Below, in pieces: positions 57,045 through 64,000 of a stretch of 64,000 nucleotides of DNA (within the stretch, counting starts at the first letter, position 1; each line of letters begins with the position of its first letter). Below the pieces are notes generated by a model, which did not search any database, was not told the DNA's origin, and worked only from the letters and a program-made list of their open reading frames with translations. The translations under genes and the position numbers were made by a program. Source of the stretch: Perognathus longimembris pacificus (lineage: Eukaryota > Chordata > Mammalia > Rodentia > Heteromyidae); the NCBI RefSeq assembly GCF_023159225.1, contig NC_063167.1, positions 72,913,798 to 72,977,797 of the forward strand, in the 5' to 3' direction.

Positions 57045-57278
57045 GTTTTTGTTTTGGTGCCAGTATTGGGGCTTGAACTTAGGACCTCTAGTCCTCACTT
57101 GGCTTTTTTACTCAATACGGGTACTCTTACCATTTGAGCCATACTTCTACTTCTAGCATTTTGCTGGTTAGTTGGAGATAAGAGTCCTGTGGATTTTTCT
57201 GCCTGGGCTGATTCCTCAGATCTCAGCTTCCTGAGTAGCTTAGGATTATAGGCATGAGCCACCAGTGCCTGTCTTCAC
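57045..57278 (-). mobile_element. B1-Geo SINE
   Basis: Complete reverse copy in the intron before the large exon. Confidence 0.83.
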
Positions 57279-57664
57279 ATAAATCTGTGTGCATGAATAC
57301 CTACAAGCGACACATTTTTATATACACATGTATTCACAGATTGTAGATTCACAGATTGTGGATCTTTGTGTATATGATGCATAAGCTGCTCATACTCATT
57401 GACACAATGATTTGTATATAGAGTTACGTGTAGATCTCAGAGACTTACATGGGGAGGATAGAGTGAGTCTTAGGGGTTTGGGAATAAGTAGTGGATTCAG
57501 TGAAACAAATAGAAGCAAATGAACTCAAGGAAGGGAGGTGGAGGTGCTGGAAAGTCTCCAAGACAGTTGTAGACCATGCCCTCTGTACTCCCTTGAGTCT
57601 CGGCCAGGGCATGCATACCCTTCCTGCAAACACTCATTGTATCCAAGCCACCTATCAGGTGAGT

Positions 57665-57726
57665 GCACTTTTATCCAGGACTTACTGAGGCGGTGGCGCT
57701 TTTATCCAGGACTTACTGTAGCAGTG
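57665..57726. repeat. Tandem duplication of a 31-base unit
   Basis: Two copies of a unit containing CTTTTATCCAGGACTTACTG, differing at four positions, with the first bases of a third copy. Intronic in BCL9. Confidence 0.85.
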
Positions 57727-58344
57727 GCACTTAATGAATAATAATAAGGCAATCATCCAACCTGTTAGAAAGGGCAGCTTGCTGGCTATTGGGAAGGACA
57801 GATCAATGAGCAAGATAGCCTCGGATTGCTCCTTCAGTGCTTCCTGCCTGCAGATTATCTTACTGCAGTTAATGTACAAATGCTTATCAAATATGGAATC
57901 AGTGATCACAAACCTCAAACAGAAACCAGAGATGTCAGGTCCTCAGGAAACTCAAGGAGAGTTCCTTAGTCGCCACCCAGCCGGAGATGTGGAGGAGTGG
58001 CTCCGCCCCTGCCCGCTGCTGTAGCACACACTTGCCATGCCTTGCACCTCCACCTAGAAACAGCAGAGCTCTTGACTGACAGAGTTTGGTGTTGGGTTTA
58101 GCCTCCCATGTTCGGAGTAAGCTTTCCCTGAACAGAAACCAACCACACCAAGCTGGTCCACACACAGTTTTCCAACCCGTTCTTCAGAACCCTCAAGCAT
58201 GCTCAGGGTGACGCATGGTTCTCCCCTGAAGCCTTAGAAAGTTGTTGAAACCTAATCGTCAGCAAGAGAAAGGGGATGCTGTTTGATAGAGATTTATTTT
58301 AATCTCCGTGTCCCAAGAAGGGCCTTTTATAAAAGACTTCTGAT

Positions 58345-58487
58345 ATTTGTCAGAAGTGGAGCTGTGGATCAAGTAGTAAAGCACCAGCCTTGAGAAAAAG
58401 GTCTAAGGGACTCTCTTGAGCTCCCTGAGTTCAAGCCCTAGGGCCATTGCATGCGTGCACACATACAGATACACAGACACACAGTAG
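58345..58487 (+). mobile_element. Solitary Geo unit with a CA tail
   Basis: CAGAAGTGGAGCTGTGG to GAGTTCAAGCCC, ending about 110 bases before the large BCL9 exon. Confidence 0.75.
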
Positions 58488-58593
58488 ATTCATGTGATAA
58501 GGACAAGTCTTTGATCATCTATCTTGCTCTTCTAATTGTTCTTCTCAATTACTAGTGCTATATTAAAAAAAAAAAAATCTCGGTTCTTTGTAG

Positions 58594-60835
58594 AACACAC
58601 AGATACCTGCCCTGAGGAACGATCCCAAACCTCTTCCACAGCAGGCCCCGGCCCCGGCCGCCCCGGACCAGAATTCTTCCCAGAACACCAGACTGCAGCC
58701 AACTCCACCCATTCCGGCACCAGCACCCAAGCCTGCCGCACCCCCACGTCCCCTGGACCAAGAGAGTCCTGGGGTGGACAGTAAACTAATTCCTCCAGTG
58801 GGCAGCCCTGCCAGCACCACTCCACTGCCCCCAGACGGTACTGCGCCAAACTCGACGCCCAACAATCGGGCAGTGACCCCCGTGTCCCAGGGGAGCAGCA
58901 GCTCTTCAGCAGATCCCAAAGCCCCCCCACCTCCACCAGTGTCTGGGGGTGAACCCCCCACGCTGGGAGAGAACCCTGACGGCCTGTCTCAGGAGCAGCT
59001 GGAGCACCGTGAGCGCTCCTTACAAACTCTCAGAGACATCCAGCGCATGCTCTTCCCTGATGAGAAAGAATTCACAGGCGCTCCAAGTGGGGGACCCCCA
59101 CAGAACCCTGGAGTACTAGATGGACCTCAGAAAAAACCAGAAGGGCCAATACAGGCCATGATGGCTCAATCCCAAAGTCTAGGTAAGGGGCCTGGGTCCC
59201 GGACAGATGTGGGAGCTCCATTTGGCCCTCAAGGTCATAGAGATGTCCCCTTTTCTCCAGACGAAATGGTTCCACCTCCTTTGAACTCTCAGTCGGGGCC
59301 CCTTGGCCCCGACCACCTGGATCACATGACTCCGGAGCAGATCGCATGGCTGAAGCTGCAGCAGGAGTTCTATGAGGAGAAGCGGCGGAAGCAAGAGCAG
59401 GTGGTGGTGCAGCAGTGCTCCCTGCAGGACATGATGGCCCACCAGCACGGGCCCCGAGGCGTGGTCCGAGGGCCTCCCCCGCCCTACCAGATGGCCCCTG
59501 GGGAAGGCTGGGCCCCTGGGGGCGCAGAGCCCTTTCCAGACGGCATCAACATTTCACACACTCTGCCTCCACGGGGCATGGCCCCCCATCCCAGCATGCC
59601 AGGCAGCCAGATGCGCCTCCCTGCCTTCGCTGGGATGATGAACTCCGACATGGAGGGGCCCAGTGTCCCCAGCGCTGCTCCTCGACCGGGGCTTTCTGGA
59701 GTCAGTTGGCCAGACGATGTGCCCAAAATCCCAGATGGTCGAAATTTCCCTCCTGGCCAGGGTGTCTTCAGTGGTCCTGGACGAGGGGAGCGCTTCCCGA
59801 ACCCCCAAGGTTTGTCAGAGGAGATGTTCCAGCAGCAGCTGGCGGAGAAGCAGCTGGGGCTCCCCCCGGGGATGAGCATAGAAGGCATCCGGCCTGGCTT
59901 GGAGGTGAACAGGATGGTGCCGGGCTCCCAGCGCCACCTGGAGCCTGGGAACAACCCCATCTTCCCTCGGATTCCAGTGGAGGGGCCCTTGAGCCCTTCC
60001 CGGGGGGACTTTCCCAAAGGAATGCCTCCCCAGCTCGGCCCTGGGCGGGAGCTCGAGTTTGGGCTGGTTCCTGGGGGGCTGAAAGGGGATGTCAGTCTCA
60101 ATGTCAGCATGGCGTCCGGCTCTCAGATGATACCTCAGAAGATGAGAGAGGCTGGGGCAGGCCCTGAGGACATGCTGAAGTTACGGCCGGGGAGCTCAGA
60201 CATGCTGCCTGGCCAGCAGAAGATGGTGCCCCTGCCGTTTGGAGAACACCCACAGCCCGAGTACGGCATGGGTCCCCGGCCCTTCCTGCCCCTGTCTCAA
60301 GGGCCAGGCAACAACAGTAGCTTGCGGAACCTCAGAGAACCTGTTGGGCCCGACCAAAGGACTAACAGCCGGCTCAGCCACGTGCCACCACTACCTCTCA
60401 ACCCTTCCAGCAACCCCACGAGCCTCAACCCCGCCCCACCCAGCCAGCGGGGCCTGGGACGGAAGCCCTTGGATATCGCCGTGGCAGGAAGCCAGGTGCA
60501 TTCCCCAGGCATGAATCCTCTGAAATCGCCCACCATGCACCAAGTCCAGTCCCCGATGCTGGGCTCCCCCTCGGGGAACCTCAAATCTCCTCAGACTCCC
60601 TCACAGCTGGCAGGCATGCTGGCAGGCCCGGCTGCTGCTGCTTCCATTAAGTCCCCCCCAGTCTTGGGGTCTGCTGCTGCTTCGCCTGTTCACCTCAAGT
60701 CTCCATCGCTCCCTGCCCCGTCACCCGGATGGACCTCTTCCCCCAAGCCTCCCCTCCAGAGTCCCGGGATCCCTCCAAACCACAAGGCACCTCTCACCAT
60801 GACCTCGCCAGCCATGCTGGGGAGTGTGGAGTCAG
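58594..60835 (+). CDS. BCL9: BCL9, large central exon (residues 220-966; HD2 and HD3)
   Basis: The exon opens NTQIPALRNDPKPLPQQ after a TTTGTAG acceptor and ends GAG TCA G|GTCAGT, phase 1. HD2, the beta-catenin-binding helix (LSQEQLEHRERSLQTLRDIQ, about residues 350-369), is intact. The contact residues I recall as human H358, R359, L366 and I369 are all present, one position lower here. HD3 follows at about residues 464-495 (TPEQIAWLKLQQEFYEEKRR then a Gln-rich stretch). The remainder is long, disordered and rich in Pro, Gly, Met and Ser, including repeated KSP/SP motifs near the end. An open frame continues 50 bases into the intron, to a stop at 60883-60885. The true exon starts well before the first in-frame GTG (58774), and splicing is supported at both ends. 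Confidence 0.96.
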
Positions 60836-61043
60836 GTCAGTGTGCCCCTGTCCCCCCATCACACCTTGTGGCTGGAGGTGGCTGAAGGCCGAGGGGGCAT
60901 GTGTGGCAGGACAGGGCGTGTACTGATGAGTGCCCCAAGACAATGATGGATGCACAATGTTTGGACCTGGCAGGGCCTGGGTGTGTCAGGCGGGGTTGTC
61001 AAAACGAAGGAAACAGGCGTCCATTCACAATATCCTCACAGTG

Positions 61044-61251
61044 GGGCTGGGGATATGGCCTAGTGGCAAGAGTGCCTGCCTCATATACATGAGGCCCTGG
61101 GTTCGATTCCCCAGCACCACATATACAGAAAATGGCCAGAAGTGGTGCTGTGGCTCAAGTGGTAGAGTGCTAGCCTTGAGCAAAAGGAAGCCAGGGACAG
61201 TGCTCAGGCCCTGAGTCCAAGCCCCAGGACTGGTCAAAAAAGCAAAACAAA
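61044..61251 (+). mobile_element. IDL-Geo SINE in the intron after the large BCL9 exon
   Basis: Flanks CACAATATCCTCACAGTGG and CACAATATCCTTACAGTGG differ by one base. Confidence 0.92.
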
Positions 61252-62053
61252 ACACAATATCCTTACAGTGGATAAATGGGACCCAACTCCTTGTATGGGG
61301 TCCCTGCAGCTCCAAAGATCCTGAGTGTGACCCTAACCCCAAAGAGAGCAAGTACTCTCAGATGTGGCTGGTTTTCAAATGTGTTTGTTGACTGACCCTA
61401 AAAACAGTTCCCCAACCCTGGAGACCTTGTCTCCATGATAGCCTGCTGTAGCCACACACCACCTACAATTTCTTAGGGGTTTCTTCCTAGGAGAGGCCGG
61501 CACAGATGGTTTTGTGATGGGCTGGGGGTGGTCGCTCCGTGGAAGCAGCCTGAGTTATAAAATACCAGGTTGGTGCCAGCTGCACTGACATGGGACATTT
61601 ATCCCACCAAGCCAAAGCGTCGCTCTCTGCAGGGTGGCAATAGAGCAGCACAGCCAGCCCTCAGCTCAAACACCTGGAAATTGTGGGAATTAAGAGTTTA
61701 TGTCAGGTGATGGCGGCCCGTCTTGTCTTGCTTCAAGACCAGAGTCAAATTCTCAATGGTGATTGGCAAGGGAAAGAAATCCACTCTTTTCACACTTTGT
61801 CTGTAAACCGTGTTCTCCCGTGCTGGAACTAGCATTCCTGATGTGCTCCTGCCATGTGAGCTTGTTTTCCTGTCACACCCGGGCCCCCTTCACACGCACA
61901 GCCTGACTGCTGGACAGGCAGTGGGAATCTGGGGCCTAAGGAGGGTGTTCTGTTCATCTCTCCCTTCCCACCTTCACCGCTTAGGACCCTGGTACTCAAT
62001 AGCCTTCAAAAGGAGTCTAATTCCCGGCTGTGTGTGTTTGGTTTTGCTCATAG
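61252..62053. other. Intron between the large and penultimate BCL9 exons, repeat-free part
   Basis: Unique sequence ending in a normal pyrimidine tract and TCATAG acceptor. No further feature seen. Confidence 0.5.
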
Positions 62054-62317
62054 GTGGCCCCCCACCTCCTCCCACCGCCAGCCAGCCTGCCTCTGTGAAT
62101 CTTCCTGGAAGTCTTCCCTCCAGCACGCCGTACACCATGCCTCCCGAGCCGACCCTCTCCCAGAACCCGCTCTCCATTATGATGTCTCGAATGTCCAAAT
62201 TTGCAATGCCTAGCTCCACCCCATTATACCACGACGCCATCAAGACCGTGGCTAGCTCGGACGACGACTCCCCACCCGCTCGCTCTCCCAATCTGCCGTC
62301 AATGAATAACATGCCAG
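62054..62317 (+). CDS. BCL9: BCL9, penultimate coding exon (residues 967-1054)
   Basis: The acceptor is TTTTGCTCATAG at 62053 and the donor is CCAG|GTAAGG after 62317, phase 1. The exon encodes a Pro-rich start (GGPPPPPTASQPASVN) and then MPPEPTLSQNPLSIMMSRMS, a phosphorylatable-looking acidic-serine stretch (SSDDDSPPARSP) and LPSMNNMP. These match BCL9 and no other family I know. The final coding exon, with the C-terminal homology and activation regions, is not found in the remaining 1.7 kb. Confidence 0.95.
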
Positions 62318-62571
62318 GTAAGGAGCTGCTCCTAGCCAGAAACTTATAAAAGTGTCTCCTCAGTAGCTTACATAGGTGGGGTTTAGCTTGTGCCCTCTGT
62401 TAGGTCCCGAGGGTGACACAGTCCTCAAGCCTCTTCCCTCAGGCTGTGTGCTTAGTTGGACGGACATAAGACTGTCAGGGATTTGTCTTGCTTTGAAACT
62501 CCTCAGATCTCAGCCTCTGGAGTAGCAAGGTTTATTGGTGTGAGCCACTGGTGCTCATCTAAGAGAATACT

Positions 62572-62779
62572 TTTTTTTTTTTTTTTTGGCCAGTACTGGG
62601 CCTTGGACTCAGGGCCTGAGCACTGTCCCTGGCTTCTTCCCGCTCAAGGCTAGCACTCTGCCACGTGAGCCACAGCGCCGCTTCTGGCCGTTTTTTCTGT
62701 ATATGTGGTGCTGGGGAATCGAACCTAGGGCCTCGTGTATCCGAGGCAGGCACTCTTGCCACTAGGCTATATCCCCAGC
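62572..62779 (-). mobile_element. Young IDL-Geo SINE in the intron after the penultimate BCL9 exon
   Basis: The duplication AAGAGAATACTTTTT flanks it. It shares the diagnostic variants of the 4.0 and 46.4 kb copies. It sits in a short remnant of a reverse B1 unit (62490-62571). Confidence 0.92.
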
Positions 62780-63124
62780 CCAAGAGAATACTTTTTGATT
62801 AGTTGGATTCAGAAGAAAGAAGATATCCTTGTAGGCTCCTGGGTATCAAGATGGAGTTGGTTTTCTGAGGTGTTTGTTGTTGTTGTTTGATTGGTTGGTT
62901 TTGGGGGTCCTCCTGCAGTAGTATTAAAAATGACTTCTTAATTTGCTGATTGGAATGTCTTTAGTTTCTAAATATTTTCCTGGAAAGACAGTTGGTCCAG
63001 GGGTGTCAGGCATTGAAAACCACAATTTGTGAGAGGGGCCTTTCTTTAGGACTGGAGAGATAATAAAACTCTTCTTTCCCTACTTGTTCTACTTGGCTTT
63101 CATTCCTAGTCCTGCCCCTTCAGT

Positions 63125-63139
63125 CCCCCCCCCCCCCCA
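63125..63139 (+). repeat. C-run in a BCL9 intron
   Basis: About 15 C interrupted only at its right end. Similar runs lie at 10904-10915, 41654-41665 and about 55386. Confidence 0.85.
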
Positions 63140-63465
63140 CCCCCGCCGGTCTAACTCACAGGGAAGGGTCAGGGTGAGTAGAGTCGCAAGCCTCTGCTTC
63201 CAATTTAATTCTGATTGATAGGACTGCTACCTATTGACCAGCAATCCTAATTTCCTAGGCTAGGGAAATGTACCACAACTGTCACCAACATCATTCCTGC
63301 CATATTCCATTTCTATTCCAGAGAGACCAAATTTTTAGATATCCCAGAGACTGCAGTAGAACTATATGCTTTTCTTCCCAATAAAAGTTATCATTTCTTA
63401 GATATTTTGTGTAACCTGGAGTTTTAAATGGTCTCTTTTTAAGGCAATATAAAGTGGTGTCACTT

Positions 63466-63720
63466 AAGCCAGGCACTGCTGGCTCACACCTGTAATCGTA
63501 GCTACTCAGGAAGAAGAGGCTGAAGTCTGAGGATTGTGGTTAAAAGCCAGGTCAGGCAGACAAATTTGAGACACTGTTATCCCCAGTAAAGCAGCCAAAA
63601 GGCAGAACAGAAGTGGAGGTGTGATCAAGTAGTAGAGGGCCAGCCTTGAGTTAAGCTAAGCAAGAGTATGATGTCCAGAGTTCAAGCCCAGTACTAACCA
63701 GACACACATACACAGTGCCA
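63466..63720 (+). mobile_element. B1-Geo SINE
   Basis: Copy with a small insertion (GAAGAAGAGG) in the B1 unit. Confidence 0.83.
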
Positions 63721-63737
63721 GTAGGGAAAAAAGCAGA

Positions 63738-63962
63738 GGGCTGGGGATATGGCCTAGTGGCAAGAGTGCTTGCCTCATATACATGAGGCCCTGGGTTCGA
63801 TTCCCTAGCACCACATATACAGAAAATGGCCAGAAGTGGCGCTGTGGCTCAAGTGGCAGAGTGCTAACCTTGAGCAAGAAGAAGCCAGGGACAGTGCTCA
63901 GGCCCTGAGTCCAAGCCCCAGGACTGGCCAAAAAAAAAAAAAAGAAAGAAAGAAAAAAAGAA
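63738..63962 (+). mobile_element. IDL-Geo SINE, young
   Basis: Near-consensus copy. GAAAAAAGCAGA flanks it, and the tail has begun to vary as AAAG repeats. Confidence 0.9.
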
Positions 63963-64000
63963 AAAAGCAGAAACTTGAATTTGTAATTAATATTTCTGAT

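Larger units (their letters stand above)
41000..64000 (+). other. BCL9: BCL9 gene body, truncated at the 3' end by the window
   Basis: The spliced product of six coding exons reads as the Wnt co-activator BCL9. It contains the Pygopus-binding HD1, the beta-catenin-binding HD2 and the HD3 segment, in the order and at almost the residue numbers known for the human protein. Coding phases at the six exon ends are 2, 1, 2, 0, 1 and 1, and all joins are in frame. The human protein is 1,426 residues (from memory), so about three quarters of the coding sequence is here and the final exon is missing. The 5' boundary given is approximate, because the transcription start cannot be read from sequence. 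I recall the human gene having a further upstream start, so the CpG-island promoter here may be the main or an alternative one. Confidence 0.9.

Noticed and set aside
58774..58776. GTG at 58774 as the start of a separate protein
   Set aside because: It is an internal valine codon; the exon frame is open upstream to the acceptor at 58593.
59415..60167. 250-codon frame on the + strand and 208-codon frame on the minus strand within the large exon
   Set aside because: Both are alternative frames of the BCL9 exon, whose true frame has clear HD2/HD3 motifs.
60836..60885. BCL9 frame continuing to a stop at 60885 as a natural C-terminus
   Set aside because: A good GTCAGT donor at 60836 joins in frame to 62054, which encodes the expected BCL9 continuation.
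63738..63931. Recurrent peptide of about 60-90 residues (FFLLKASTLPLEPQ...) found at many sites
   Set aside because: It is the antisense translation of IDL-Geo copies and not a gene family.
41000..64000. A defence, toxin or secondary-metabolism system
   Set aside because: Exon-intron structure, SINEs and a CpG island show that this is a vertebrate locus. No such genes were seen on either strand.

Overview
This window is nuclear DNA from a mammal, most probably a geomyoid rodent (kangaroo rat, pocket mouse or pocket gopher). The taxonomic clue is the repeat content. There are about 22 copies of a dimeric SINE whose left half is an ID-like tRNA-derived unit and whose right half is a second unit. 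This matches my recollection of IDL-Geo, a SINE reported as restricted to Geomyoidea. A second, more numerous SINE joins a 7SL-derived B1/Alu-like left half to the same right ('Geo') unit. No bacterial, phage, CRISPR or viral gene is visible.

The only protein-coding gene I can support is BCL9, on the + strand, in the right-hand third. BCL9 is the Wnt co-activator that links beta-catenin to Pygopus. Six coding exons can be joined in frame with canonical GT/AG borders: 52249-52301, 53723-54039, 55670-55856, 56352-56451, 58594-60835 and 62054-62317. They give 1,054 codons plus one base. The last coding exon, with the C-terminal homology and activation regions, lies beyond position 64000. Two noncoding leader exons can be proposed: a GC-rich one ending at a donor after 41306, and a small one at 49115-49194. 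The ATG-containing exon begins at 51972.

Layout: 1-39.8 kb has no supported gene. It consists of SINEs in both orientations, old L2/MIR/L1/hAT fragments, microsatellites and unassigned unique sequence. Two unique blocks in it look potentially regulatory: a TAAT-rich block at 20.2-20.6 kb and a GGGCGTGG-rich block at 26.5-26.7 kb. From 39.83 to 41.56 kb there is a strong CpG island with a dimeric minisatellite, a cluster of Sp/KLF-type boxes and a candidate first exon. From 41.6 to 52 kb is 5' leader intron. From 52 to 64 kb are the coding exons and their introns.

I found no undescribed biochemical system. The most interesting material is retrotransposon biology: a right-hand module shared by two SINE families, a very young SINE subfamily, a SINE carrying an unexplained 268-bp insert, an inverted-SINE/L1 3'-end chimera, and repeated nested insertions into one SINE hinge. 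The 5' leader of BCL9 is also notable because it appears dense in upstream ORFs, one of which overlaps a weak main start codon.
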